A DNA stretch of 64,000 nucleotides from Rhinopithecus roxellana (lineage: Eukaryota; Chordata; Mammalia; Primates; Cercopithecidae): the NCBI RefSeq assembly GCF_007565055.1, contig NC_044551.1, positions 100,154,266 to 100,218,265 on the forward strand. Reading direction: 5' to 3'. The number at the start of each line of letters is the position of its first letter. Within the stretch, counting starts at the first letter, position 1. This document shows positions 22,555 through 34,021 of the stretch, piece after piece. The notes beneath the pieces were generated by a model. It saw nothing but the letters and a program-made list of their open reading frames with translations. It was not told the DNA's origin and made no database searches. The position numbers and the translations under genes are program-made.

Positions 22555-23163
22555 CTTTTAGTTCTTTTCGGAATCTCCATACTGTTTTCCATGGTGGTTG
22601 TGGTAGTTTACATTTCCACCAACAGTGTTCCCTTTTCACCACATCAACACCAACATCAATTATTTTTTTATTATGGCAATTTTTGCAGGAATAAGGTGAT
22701 ATCGCACTGTGGTTTTGATTTGCATTTCCTTGAAAACTAGTGATACAGAGTTTTTAAAAATATGTTTGTTGGTCATTTGTGTATCTTCTTTTGAGAATTG
22801 TTCAATTTATGTACTTTTCTTAGCCCAGTTTTTAATGAGATTGTTTTTTTTCTTGCTGATTTGTTTGAGTTCCTTGTAGATTCTGGATATTAGTCATTGG
22901 TCAGATGTATAGATTGTGGTGATTTTCTCCCCCTCTGTGGATTGTCTGTTTACTCTGTTGATTATTTCTTTTGCTGTGCAGATGACTTTTTGTTTAATTA
23001 AGTTCCATCTATTTATCTTCACTTTGTTGCATTTGCTTTTTGGTTCTTGGTCATGAAGTCTTTGCCTAAGGCAATGTTTAGAAGGGATTTTCCAATGTTA
23101 TCTACCATAATCCTTATGGTTTCAGGTCTTAAATTTAAGTCATTGATCCGTCTTGAGTTGCTG
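22555..23163 (-). mobile_element. Old L1 (L1PB/L1MA grade) ORF2, antisense, part 2 of 3
   Basis: Continues the element broken at 16822: 'gaatctccatactgttttccatggtggttg' follows directly on the earlier 'tttagttcttt'. Antisense ORF2 C-terminal half up to 'ccttgatccgtcttgagttg'-type wording (23145-23160), where another L1 interrupts. Diverged, with many stops. Confidence 0.85.
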
Positions 23164-23409
23164 TTTTTTTAATTTAATTTTATTTTAGGTTCCAGAATAC
23201 ATACGCAGAACATTCAGGTTTTTTACATAGGTAAACAAGTGACATGGTGGTTTGCTGCACCTATCAACCCATCTCCTAGGTATTAAGCCCCACATGCAGT
23301 AGCTATTTGTCCTGAGGCTCTCCATCCCCCCACCCCCACCCCACTGTCAGGCCCTGGTGTATGTTGTTCCCTTCCATATGTCCATGTTTTCTCATTGTTC
23401 AGCTCCCAC

Positions 23410-26400
23410 TTATTAGTGAGAACGTGCAGTACTTGATTTCTGTTCCTGTGTTAGTTTGCTGAGGATGATGGCTTCCAGCTTCATCCATATCCCTGCAAAG
23501 GACATGATCTCATTCCTTTTTATGGTTACGTAGTTTTCCATGGTGTGTATGTACCACCTTTTCTTTATCCAGTCTATCATTAATGGGTATTTCGGTTGGT
23601 TCCAAGTCTTTGCTATTGTGAATAGTGCAGAAATAAACATACATGTGCATGTATCTTCATAATAGAATGATTTATATTATATTGGGTATATACCCAGTAA
23701 TGGGATTGCTGGGTCAAATGGTATTTCTGATTCTAGATCCTTGAGGAATCACCACACTGTCTTCCACCATGGTTGAACTAATTTACATTCCCACTAACAG
23801 TGTAAAAGCATTCCTTTTTCTCCACAGCCTCGCCAGCATCTATTGTTTCTTGATTTTTTAATAATCACCATTTTGACTGGTATGAGATGGTGTCTCATTG
23901 TGGTTTTGATTTACATTTCTCTAATGATTAGAGATGTTGAGCTTTTTTTCATCTGTTTCTTGGCCACATAAACGTCTTCTTTTCAAAAGTGTCTGTTCGT
24001 ATCCTTTGCCCACTTTTTGATGGGGTTGTTTTATTCTTGTAAATTTGTTTAAGTTTCTTGTAGATTCTGGATATTAGACCTTTTGCAGATGGGTAGATTG
24101 TAAAATTTTTCTCCCATTCTGTAGGTTGCCTATTCACTTTGATGATAGTTTCTTTTGCTGTGCAGAAGCTTTTTAGTTTAATTAGATCTCGTTTGTCAAT
24201 TTTAGCTTCTGTTGCAATTGCTTTTGGCATTTTCATAATAAAATATTTGCCCATGCCTATGCCTATGTCCTGAATGGTATTGCCTAGGTTTTCTTCTAGA
24301 GTTTTTATAGTTTTGGTTTTACATTTCAGTCTTTAATCCCTCTTAACTTAATTTTTGTATAAGGGATAAGGAACAGGTCCAGTTTGTTTTCTGCATATGG
24401 TTAGCCAGTTTTCCCAGCACCATTTATAAAATAGGCAATCCTTTCCCCATTGTTGGTTTTTGTCAGGTTTGCTGAAGATCAGATGGTTTTAGATGTGTGG
24501 TATTATTTCTGAGGTCTCTGTTCTGTTCCGTTGGTCTCTATGTCTGTTTTGGTGTCAGTACCGTGCTGTTTAGGTTACTGTAGACTTGAAGTATAGTGTG
24601 AAGTTGGGCAGTGTGATGTCTCCAGCTCTATTCTTTTTGTTTAGGATTGTCTTAGCTATACAGGCTCTTTTTTGATTCCATGTGAAGTTTAAAATAGTTA
24701 TTTTCTAATTCTATGAAGAATGTCAATGGTGATATGATGGGAATAGCATTGAATCTATAAATTATTTTGGGCGGTATGGCCATTTTCACAATATTGATGC
24801 TTCCTATCCACGAACATGGAATGTTTTTCCATTTGGTTGTGCCTTCTCTTATTTCCTTGAGCAGTGCTTTGTAGTTCTCCTTGAAGAGGTCCTTCATATT
24901 CCTTGCTAGCTGTATTCTTAGGTGCTTTATTCTCTTTGTACCAATTGTGAATAGGAGTTCATTCATGATTTAGCTGTCTGACTTTCTATTGTTGGTGTGT
25001 AGGAATGCTTGTGATTTTTGAACGTGTTTTTGTATCCTGAGACATTGCTGAAGTTGCTTATCAGCTAAAGGTGATTTGGGACCGAGATGATGGGGTTTTC
25101 TGAATATAGAATAATGTCATCTCCAAACAGAGACAATTTTACTTCCTCTCTTCCTATTTGAATACCTTTATTTCTTTATCTTGCAGGATTGCTGCGGCCA
25201 AAACTTCCAATACTATGTTGAGTAGGAGTGATGAGAGAGGGCAACCTTGTCTTGTATCAGTTTTCAATGGGAATGCTTCCAGGTTTTGCCCATTCAGTAT
25301 GATATTGGCTATGGGTTTGTCATAAATAGCTCTTATTACTTTGTGATATGTTCCATCAGTATGTAGCTTATTGAGAGTTTTTAACATGAAGAAATGTTGA
25401 ATTTTATCAAAGGCCTTTTCTCCTTCTATTAAGATAATCATGTGGTTTTTGTCATTTGTTATGTTTATGTGATAGATTACATTTATTGATTTGAGTGTGT
25501 TCAACCAGCCTTGCCTCCCAGGGATAAAACCGACTTGATCATGGTGGATAAGCTTTTTGATGTGCTGCTGGATTCAGTTTGACAGTATTTTATTGAGAAT
25601 TTTTACATCAATGTTCATCAGGGATATTGGCCTGAAGTGTTCTTTTTTTGTTGTGTCTCTGCCAGGTTTTGGTATCAGGATGATGCTGGCTTCATAAAAT
25701 GATTTAGGGAAGAGTCCCTCCTTTTCAATGGTATCAGCTCCTCTTTGTATCTCTAGTAGAATTCAGATGTAAATCTTTCTGGTCCTGGGCTTTTTTTTTT
25801 TTTTTGGTTGGTAGGGTATTAATTACTGCCTCAATTTTAGAACTTGTTATTGGTCTATTCAAGGATTTGACTTCTTACTTTTTTAATCTTAAGAGGGTGT
25901 ATGTGTCCAGGAATTTATCAGTTTCCTGAAGATTTTCTAGTTTATTTGCACTGAGGTCTTTATAGTATTGTCTGATGGTAGTTTGTATTTCTGTGGAATC
26001 AGTAGTGATATCCCCTTTATCATTTTTTATTGTGTCTATTTGATTCTTCTCTCTTTCCTTCTTTATTGATCTAGCTTTATTAGTCTATCTATTTTGTTAG
26101 CTTTTTCAAAAAAACACCTCTTAGATTCATTGAATTTTTGAAGGACTTTTCAAACCTCTGTCTCCTTCAGTTCTGCTCTGATCTTAGTTATTTCTTGTCA
26201 TCTTCTAGCTTTTGGATTTGTTTGCTCTTGCTTCTCTAGCTCTTTTAATTGTGATGTTCAGGTGTCCATCTGAGATCTTTCTACCTTTCTGATGTGAGCA
26301 TTTAGTGCTATAAATTTCCCTTTTAACACTGCTTTAGCTGTGTCCCAGAGATTCTGGTATGTTGTATCTATGTTCTCATTGGTTTCAAAGAACTGCTTAC

Positions 26401-26983
26401 TTTCTGCCTTAATGTCATTTTTTACCCAGGATTCATTCAGGAGCAAGTTGTTTAATTTCCATGTAGTTACGTGGTTTTGAGGGAGTTTCTTAATCCTGAG
26501 TTCTAATTTGATTGCACTGTGGTCTGAGAGACTGTTTTAATTTCAATTCTTTTGCATTTACTGAGGAGTGCTTTACTTCCAATTATGTAATGAATTTACA
26601 GTGAGTGCCATGAGGTACTGAGCAGAATGTATACTCTGTTGTTTTAGGGTGGAGGGTTCTGTAGATATCTATCAGGTCCATTTGATCCAGAGCTGAGTTC
26701 AAGTCTTGAATATCCTTTTTAATGTTTGTCTCAATGATTTGTCTAATACTGACAGTTGGGTGTTAAAGTCTTCCACTATTATTGTGTGGGAGTCTAAGTC
26801 TCTCTGTAGGTCTCTAAGAACTTGCTACATGAATCTAGGTGCTCCTATATTGGGTGTATATACATTTAGGATAGTTAACTCTTCTTGATGGAGTAATCCT
26901 TTTACCCTTATGTAATGCTCTTCTTTGTCTTTTTTGATCATTGTTGGTTTAAAGGCTGTTTAAAATAGGATTGCAACTCCTGC

Positions 26984-27015
<32 letters not shown>

Positions 27016-27215
27016 TTCTATTTCCTTGGTAAATTTTATTCCATCCCTTTACTTTGAGACTATGTGTGTCTTTAAATGTGAGATGGGTCTCTTGAATACA
27101 GTACACCAATGGGTCTTGACTATTTATTCAATTTGCCTGTCTGTGTCTTAATTTGGGCATTTAGCCCATTTACATTTAAGGTTAATATTGTGATGTGTGA
27201 ATTTGATCCTGTCAT
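23410..27215 (-). pseudogene. ORF2: L1 ORF2 of the full-length antisense copy, decayed
   Basis: An ATG is retained at 27213-27215 (minus strand, 'atgacaggatcaaat'). Readable islands from N to C: endonuclease wording near 26258-26446 and 26750-26900 in antisense; RT with 'TDTRQGCPLSSLLLN' (25154-25504) and an intact motif A 'LIEGEKAFD' region in which the first acidic residue reads E rather than D; 24652-24966; 23949-24254; and C-terminal 'MFISALFTIAKTWNQPKYP' (23413-23640). Multiple stops and frameshifts. T expansions at 25791-25806 and 26984-27012 add frame breaks. Not functional. Confidence 0.85.
26984..27012. repeat. 29-nt T homopolymer inside L1 ORF2
   Basis: It sits at the L1 site normally reading 'ggaaaacaaaaaaaagcaggggttgc' on the sense strand, where about 7-8 A's are usual. 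Expanded in situ. Confidence 0.93.
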
Positions 27216-27261
27216 CATGATGTTGGCTGGTTATTTTGCACACTATTTGATGCAGTTTCTG

Positions 27262-28360
27262 TTATTGGTCTTTGTATTTCAGTGTGTTTTTGCAGTGGCT
27301 GGTACCGGTTTTTCTTTCCACATTTAGTGCTTCCTTCAGAAGCTCTTGCAAGGCCAGCCTAGTGGTGACAAAGTCCCTCAGCATTTGCCTGTCTGAAAAG
27401 GATTTTATTTCTTTCTTCTTTATGAAGCTTAGGTTGGCTACATATGAAAATCTGGGTTGAAAATTCTTTGCTTTAAGAAGGTTTAATATTGGCCCCCACT
27501 CTCCTCTGGCTTGTAGGGTTTCTGCTGACAGATCCACTGTTAATGTGATGGGCTTCCCTTTGTAGGTGACCTAGCTTTTCTCTCTAGCTTCTCTTAACAT
27601 TTTTTCCTTGATTTCAACCCTGGAGAATCTCATGATTATATGTCTTCAGATTGATTCTCTCATGGAGTATCTTAGTGGGGTTCTCTGTATTTCCTGAATT
27701 TCAATGTTGGCCTGTCTTGCCAGGTTGGGGAAGTTCTCCTGTATTATATCCTGAAGTGTGTTTTCCAACTTGGTTCCATTCTCCCAGTCTCTTTCAGGTA
27801 CTCAAATCAGTTATAGGCTCAGTCTTTTTACATGGTCCCATAGCTCTTGGAGGTTTTGCTCATTCCTTTTTATTTTTTTTCTTCTTCTAATCTCGTCTGC
27901 CTGCCTTATTTCAGTGAGATAGTCTTCAAGTTCTGATGTTCTTTCTTCTGCTTGATTTTTTTTTCTGTAATCGATACTCGTGTATGCATCACAAAGTTCT
28001 TGTGCTGTGTTTTTTAGCTCCATCAGGTCATTTATGTTCCTCTCTAAAGTTGTTATACTAGTTACCAGCTGCTGTAACCTTTTATCATAGTTCTTAGATC
28101 TTTGCATTGGGTTAGAACATGCTCCTTTACCTCAGTGAAGTTTGTTTTTACCCACCTTCTGAAGCCTACTTCTGTCAATTTGTTCATTTCATCCTAGTTC
28201 TTTACCCTTGCTAGAGAGGTGTCACAATCATTTGAAGAAGAGGCATTCTGGCCTTTTGAGTTTTCAGCATTTTTAAAAAATTATTTTGCATGTTCATGAG
28301 TTTGTCTAGTTTTGATCTTTGAGGCTGCTGGCCCTTAGATGAGGTTTTTGTGGGGATGTT
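27262..28360 (-). pseudogene. ORF1: L1 ORF1 of the full-length antisense copy, decayed
   Basis: The C-terminal domain is readable at 27262-27537 ('MDLSAETLQARGEWGPILN', 'SFSDRQMLRDFVTTRLALQELLKEALN'). The coiled-coil region is at 27811-28107 ('LQQLVTSITTLERNINDLMELKNTAQEL', 'EERTSELEDYLTEI'). The N-terminus is frameshifted; wording such as 'KTSSKGQQPQRSKLDKLMN' is encoded upstream to about 28360. ORF1p would bind L1 RNA; this copy cannot make an intact trimeric protein. The left end is the stop at 27262 and the right end is approximate. Confidence 0.8.
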
Positions 28361-29778
28361 TTGTTGATACTGTTGATGCTTTCTGTTTTTTTTTTTTTTT
28401 TCTTGTTGTGTGTGTGTGTTTCAGTAGTCAGGTTCCTCTTCTGTAGGGCTGCTGCAGTTTGCTGGGGGTTCACTTCAGGCGCTATTCATCTGGGGCACTC
28501 CTGCCCCTGGAGATGTCACCCAAGGAGGCTGGAGAACAGCAGAGATAGGTGCCTGGCTCCTTCCTCTGGGATCTCTGACCTTGGAGGGCACTGACCTGAA
28601 GCCAGTAGGAACACTCCTGTATAGGATGTCTGACAACTTCTGTTGGCGGGTCTCACCCAGTTGGGGGGCATGGGAACCAGGACCCATTTAACCAAGCAGT
28701 TTGGCTGTCCCTTGGTGGAGGGGGTGTGCTGTCCTGGAGGGAAAACCACTTGTCTGGGCTTCCCAGATTCCTCAGAGCTAGCAGGGGGAAAACTAAGCTT
28801 ACTGGTCCAAGGAGACTACAACCATTCCTCCCACTAGGGGCTTAGGCCCAGGGAGATCAGTGTTACGCCCCTATCCCCCTGTGTGGAGTTGCTGAAGTTC
28901 TTGCAAGGAGGCCCCACCCAGTGAGGAGGGATGGGTCAGGTTCCAGCCTAAAGAGGCAATCTGGCCACTATCTACCATAGCTGGTGTGCTGCACTGTGGG
29001 GAATACCTCTTGGGACCAAGCTGTCCAGTCTCCCTGGCTCCTGCAGGGGAAAAACGTGGCCTTGAGCTGTAGTGATGGCTGCCGCCCTTTCCCACTGGGA
29101 GTTCAGTGTCTTACATAGTTAGCAGCCACAATACTGGTGGTTGTCCCTCCCCCAGGGAACTCAGTTTTCTTAGGCAGCTAAAGTGATGGTTGCTACCCCT
29201 CATCCAGGGAACTCAGGCAGTTTAGACAGCAGGCAGCAGCAGTGATGATGGCCACCCCTCCCTCGGGAAACTCAGTTGTCTTAGGTAGCCACAGTGATGG
29301 CTGCTACACCTCCCACAGCGAGCTCAGAAGGCTTAGACAGCAGGCGGCAGCAGCAAAGACAGCCACCTCTCTCCCCGGAAAATCAGTTGGTCTTAGGCAG
29401 AGTCCAGCTGTGTGGCTGTTGAGAATCTGCATGGCTCTGTGGTTTGCCCTGGTGGCATGGGCTCACAAGTGAGATCTTCTGATCTGTGGGTTGCACAGTT
29501 TCATGGAAAAAGCATGGTTCCCCAGGTTTGGTAGCATGCTCACTGACTGCCTCCTTTGGCTGGGGTGTGGGGGATTCCCTGCCCAGTGTGACTCTCAGGT
29601 GGGCCAACACACCACCCTGCTTTTCCTTGCTGTCTGAGGGTCACACCAACCACCCAGTCAGTCCTGATGATAGAACCTGGATATCTCAGTTGCCAGTGCA
29701 GGATTCACCCACTGTTTTGGTTCTTGGTGGAAGCGTCCAACCCGCCACTGCTTCTAGTCGGCCATCTTGGCCCTGCCC
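28361..29778 (-). promoter_or_regulatory. L1 5' UTR of the full-length antisense copy, with internal ~60-70 bp repeat modules
   Basis: About 1.4 kb, GC-rich compared with the window average and running from the 'gccaagatggccg' 5' terminus (29776-29758 on minus), the site of the YY1-binding 5' edge in L1. Between about 29095 and 29405 there are several imperfect modules built on 'ggaactcag...cttag.cagc...gtgatgg.tgcc.cccctcc'. Old 5' UTR of this grade; transcriptional activity is unlikely after its decay but cannot be judged by eye. Confidence 0.7.
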
Positions 29779-30224
29779 AGCGAGTTGATTTTTGTGTAAG
29801 TTGAGAGACAAGGATCCAGTTTCATTCTTCCACAATATTGTACATAATTCCAAAAACAGTCTATAAATTCAATGCAATTTCCATCCACATACCACCATCA
29901 TTCTTCACAGAATTAGAAAAAAAAATCCTCAAATTCATATGGAACCAAAAAAAAAAAAAAAAAAAAAAAAAAAACCCTGCAAAGCTAAAGCAAGACTAAG
30001 CAAAAATAACAAATCTGGAGGCATCACATTACCCAACTTTAAACTATACTGTAAGGCCATAGTCACCAAAATAGCAAGGTACTGGTATAAAAATAGGCAC
30101 CTAGACCAACAGAACAGAATAGAGAACCCAGAAATTCAGCCAAATACTTACAGCCAACTGATCTTTGACAAAACAAACAAAATCATAAAGTGGGGAAAGT
30201 ACACCCTATTCAACAAATGGTGGT
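29779..30224. mobile_element. Old L1, part 3 of 3: antisense end plus inverted 5' segment
   Basis: 29779-29834 continues the antisense ORF2 ('gttgatttttgtgtaagttg...ttcattcttccaca'). From about 29845 the strand flips: sense ORF2 runs 'ttccaaaaacagtctataaattc' through 'LPNFKLYCKAIVTKIARYWY' and 'IKWGKYTLFNKW' to about 30224. The segment just upstream of the antisense break in ORF2 order is therefore present in opposite orientation, with only about 30 bp missing at the break. That is the signature of a 5' (twin-priming) inversion in the older L1 as well. Confidence 0.85.
29947..29974. repeat. 28-nt A homopolymer inside L1 ORF2
   Basis: Expansion of the 'ggaaccaaaaaagagccc' A-run (usually 6 A's) in the inverted segment of the older L1. 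Confidence 0.93.
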
Positions 30225-30530
30225 TGTTTATCACTTTTAAGTTCTGCCTTCTGTGAAACTCAAGGGCATGGACACAATACAGCCAAGTTCTATGCAACTG
30301 TACAACAAGGATGGCCTTTACCTCCATTTCCAATACCCAGTTCCAGCTAAGTCTTCATCAGTAGTGGCTTTACTGTTTGTATTTCTACCAATGTTCTGAT
30401 CATGACCACCTATGTAGTCTAAGAAGTTGTGTACTTTTCCTACAGCTCTTCTCTTCTTCTAATACCCCATCATAATCACCCTTAATGCTTTAAAACAACT
30501 CAACCTCATGATAACTAAACCACCTTTTCA
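30225..30530 (-). mobile_element. MaLR internal region, antisense, remainder
   Basis: 'tttatcacttttaagttctgcc', 'caagggcatggacacaatacagccaagttc' and 'ggcctttacctccatttccaata' continue the reverse-strand MaLR internal order left at 16263 ('...ggcatggacataatgcagccaagttc...cctttactccagtttccaat...'). This shows that the 14 kb between is inserted L1 sequence. Confidence 0.75.
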
Positions 30531-30671
30531 ATAATGACATCAATCCATTTATGAGGGCTCTGCCCTCATGACCCAGTCACCTTTTACTAGGCCCCACCTT
30601 CCAACACTGTTGCACTGGAGATTAAGTTTCCAGCACATAAACATTTTGGGGAACACATTCAACTCACAGCA
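30531..30671 (-). mobile_element. MaLR 5' LTR, 5' half only, antisense
   Basis: 'cctcatgacccagtcacctttta', 'aggccccaccttccaacactgttgca' and 'cacattcaactcacagca' are the reverse of the first ~140 bp of an MLT1/MST-like LTR. They match the same part of the LTR at 14870-15003 with moderate divergence. The 3' half of this LTR is deleted. Confidence 0.75.
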
Positions 30672-30689
30672 TTTAATGAGGGTCTTATC

Positions 30690-31230
30690 TCACTTTGAAG
30701 AAGATTTAAACCCTCCAATGTCCTACAAAGATCTATCTGACTTATTCTCACTGTGTCTGGGAAACTCTCTCTTTCCACCCCCAACCCCTTGTATTCTCTG
30801 CTCTAGCCAGGCTGGTCTTCTTGCTCCTCCTTGGACACATCCACTAAAGAATGTCAAGAATTTTCTGCTTATTTTCCCTATACCAAGATGGCCCATTCTC
30901 AGATATTTAAGTCTCTTTATTCAGTCTATGCTTGAGTGTCACCATCTCAGAAAGGCCTTCCTTGACCACCCTCTCTGGGTTTACCCCCCTCCCACTCCAT
31001 CACTCTCCATCCCTTTGCTCTGCTTTATTTTGATAGCACTGTTTACTACCTAAAATTACCTAAAAATATTTTATTCATTTAATTATTGACCATTTTAAAT
31101 ACATAATGGGAAGAATTTACACACAATGCTGTTAGGAACACTGTGTGTCTTGTTCCCTCAATAGCTACAGCACTTAACCAGGAACCTGGCACAGAGCAAA
31201 CACTCTATATTCCCTGAATAAATGCATAAT
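30690..31230 (+). mobile_element. L2 LINE 3' part
   Basis: 'aaaccctccaatgtcctac', 'gtcaccatctcagaaaggccttccttgaccacc' (30939-30971), 'ctctgctttattttgatagcactg', 'cagcacttaaccaggaacctggcacagagcaaac' and 'ccctgaataaatgcat' give the L2 3' order with good retention. The 161-codon open frame at 30568-31053 spans the LTR and L2 and is a chance frame. Confidence 0.85.
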
Positions 31231-31394
31231 AGCTGCACAGGGTTGGGGAGCCTAGGACAAACAGACTGTCTCATTCACTTCTGGAAGATGTATAAATTGG
31301 GACAAACTAGGTAGTAAATTGTTAGTATTTACCAAATATTTTTCCATCAGAAAGGAAATTTTCCTTTTCAATTTTTACAAAAATAAATAATATA

Positions 31395-31700
31395 ACTGGG
31401 CACAGTGGCTACACCTGTAATCCCAGCAGTTTGGGAGGCCAAGGTGGGTGGATTGCTTGAGCCCAGGAGTTTGAGACCAGCCTGGGCAACATGGCGAAAT
31501 CCTGTCTCTACAAAAACTACAAAAAATTTGCTGGACATGGTGATATATGCCTGTGGTCCCAGCTACCCAAGAGGCTGAGGTGAGAGGACAGCTTCAGCGC
31601 GGGAGGTCCAGGATGCGGTGAGCCATGATCGCACCACTGCACTCCCACATGAGCAACAGAGTCCTGTCTCAAATAAATGAATAAATAAATAAATAAATAA
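31395..31700 (+). mobile_element. AluJ, full length, with (AAAT)n tail
   Basis: Two arms, with strongly decayed CpGs and J-type wording ('gggcaacatggcgaaatcctgtctctac'; 'gagcaacagag'). The tail is AAAT repeats. The right arm has small losses. It lies directly before an ancient L1 3' end. Confidence 0.92.
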
Positions 31701-31709
31701 CATTCATAA

Positions 31710-32260
31710 CCTCTTGAGTCTGCAATTCTACATCTAAGATTTTGTCATGAGAGCTTATTTCTACATGCGAATCTGACGTAGTTATATGGATTTACTGCAG
31801 TGCTGTTTGTAAGGATTATACATTGAAAACAAATGCCTGTCAGAAGATGACTAGCTAAATAGCAGGATACCCACAGAGGAGATCTTATGCAGCTATCAAA
31901 AATGAGATATATTTATTTATCTTTCTACATATCTGTCATTTTATATTCTGTGACTCTATGCGTACATGCCTGCATATCTGTGCTGCTCTCAAACAATATT
32001 TTAGATATGTTCAGTAAAGTAAATAAAGTGTAAACAGTTGTAGATTAGTCTCTAACTGCAGAAAATACACATACATATCTTTGTACATGCACATACTATA
32101 TATATTTGTATAGATAAAAACAACTAGTGACACTAGCTGATTACAGGTAGGTGGACTGAGTACTAAGGGGCAGGTGTGAGAAAGAGAATTACCTCTTACT
32201 GTAAGCTCTTTTGTGCTATAACATTGATTTTTACTAAATTGATATTACTTATTTAGTAAA
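31710..32260 (+). mobile_element. Ancient L1 (L1M) ORF2 C-terminus and 3' UTR
   Basis: 'gcagtgctgtttgtaaggattat', 'aaatgcctgtcagaagatgactag' and 'atcttatgcagctatcaaaaatgag' follow the L1M 'gcagcactatttacaatagc...aatgcccatcaatgatagac...aatactatgcagccatt' order. The 3' UTR follows with 'gattacaggtaggtggactga'. Heavily diverged. Confidence 0.65.
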
Positions 32261-33966
32261 TTTAAAAAATTAATAAAAGAAATAAATTTGCCTTTAATTT
32301 ACATATGTCAAAGGATTATTCCTTTATGTTTTTCTAATTGTTTTGTATACACATGTGAAATCTTAGCATCTTTAATTGTATTTTCCTTGTAATTAAACTA
32401 CAACAGTGTTATTTCATCCATGATTCATTAGAGCTAAATATTTTAATGTGTATCCTGAGTTGTAAATTTTTCACAAAGAAGCAATGTTGAAAACATCTAT
32501 CTTTACATAATATATTTCTGTTACTATACTATAAAAGTATGTAAAAACAATGTAAAATAACTTTACCTTGATCAAACTGATAATAATGGAAATGTGTGCT
32601 TTATAAACCATGAAACTGTCTTTGCAATGTTTTCAAATAGCCAATTAACTTACACTCCATTTTGGCCTAAGTGCTCTGAATCACAGAATCACTCCATAAA
32701 TCCTCAGTCAATGAACCCTTACTCTTCAAAGGTTAATGCTTCATCCTGCCTCATTGAATTGAATAGTTTTGTCTCTTTATATATTAAAGCAAAATGTATA
32801 TTTTTAACTAGCATTTTATTTAGTTCTCATTGATATAAAAGGCAATGAGAACAAGGATGTTATGAAAATAGAATGGTGTAATAAATAGTTTCATTATGGG
32901 ATTATTCTGCCCTTTCTCTCTAAAATAAGACAGTATTCTATGAAAGGAAATTATAGATACAAAATACAGCATTCTGTTTTCATTAGTTTATTTCTAATGT
33001 TCAGCAAGATTTAATATGCAATATTTTAAAACCCTCAGCCCAAGCTTTGCAAGTCACAGAACACTGCAGGGACATGATGGCAAGAACATTAATTTCTTTC
33101 TCTCTTGGCTATTATAAAGGAGCCCTTATGCGGCTACAGAAACTACTCTTTATATATTAATCTTATTCCACTGTGGACTGGAATTTTGTTCTTAAGTATG
33201 TTTCATAGAACTAATGTTTCAGTGATTGGAAGTAATAGTCTTAGAGCGATTTTATGCACATGAATTTCATCTCCAAAGTTATTGTCCTGCTCAGCCGCTG
33301 CTGGAGATGGACACATGGAGATTGGACAAGTGCCCAAGGGCATCAGTGCCAGGCAGGAATGCTTCAATCATGACAGTTTGCACAACACAGCCACTGTCAT
33401 CTCATTAGCAGGCACGAGCATTTTTGCCACATGCTGATTAATACAGTCACACCTGGTCTCACCATGTCATCCTAAAGATTGGAGCTGGACTTATTTTGTA
33501 TTCCTCCAAGCTTCCAGCCATTTAATTCCATGACATCACAGGACAACAAAGTCTGTCCAAGAGGTCACCTGGTCCAATCTGCTGCTTCCAGGAATACCAA
33601 TAGTTAACCATTGAAAAATGAATGGGTTTCTGTTACATTTTAAAATGTCTGCTGGGATGGTGATTCCCCACAATTTGTAGCCAGCTTCAGTGTTCAATCA
33701 GCCTTATAATTGTAGTGGAATGGGATGGCTGGTCAAGAAAAAATTACATCTTATTTTTCTTTTAGTTAAAAGGCAGAAAAGCTGTCTTTCAAGAGCTGCC
33801 AGTCTTGTCAACTTCCACCCTTAGAGACAACTACAGACAGTTTTGGAGGATTTCCTGGTACCAGGAAGAATAACTTGAGTAGTTCCTTTACTTGTCCTGG
33901 AGCCTTCACACTCATGCATAGGAAGCTCTGAAGTAACCAGTTGAGAAAAGAACCGTATGTTGTCTC
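32261..33966. other. Unique sequence; best candidate for conserved non-coding DNA at 33260-33480
   Basis: No transposable element recognised. 33260-33480 is more GC-balanced and contains homeodomain-like cores ('ctcattag', 'ctgattaata') and no repeat wording. 33530-33600 ('aagtctgtccaagaggtcacctggtccaatctg') could be an ancient repeat. No coding signal: frames do not exceed about 80 codons. Confidence 0.4.
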
Positions 33967-33971
33967 GTGTG

Positions 33972-34003
<32 letters not shown>

Positions 34004-34021
34004 GGTGTGGGTGTGTGTGTA
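33967..34021. repeat. (GT)n microsatellite, interrupted
   Basis: GT/GC/GTAT/GGGT variants inside a 55-bp alternating purine-pyrimidine tract. Confidence 0.95.

Larger units (their letters stand above)
23164..29778 (-). mobile_element. Full-length L1 (L1PA8-16 grade), antisense
   Basis: About 6.6 kb from a 3' UTR end ('taatttaattttattttagg', read in reverse) to a 5' end 'ggcagggccaagatggccg' on the minus strand (29776-29758). Order on the minus strand: 5' UTR about 1.4 kb, ORF1, spacer, ORF2, 3' UTR. The 3' UTR wording (reverse of 'tgacatggtggtttgctgcacctatcaaccc') is that of older L1PA. A diverged target-site duplication 'gagttg(a/c)t..tttt' is seen at 23155-23167 and 29782-29794. All reading frames are broken. 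Confidence 0.9.

Noticed and set aside
30568..31053. 161-codon open frame rich in L, P and F
   Set aside because: It spans the MaLR LTR and the L2 fragment; the frame crosses the repeat boundary and has no domain, so it is chance.
33530..33600. 'aagtctgtccaagaggtcacctggtccaatctg' considered as an ancient repeat or conserved element
   Set aside because: Wording is suggestive of an old repeat, but too short and diverged to assign either way.
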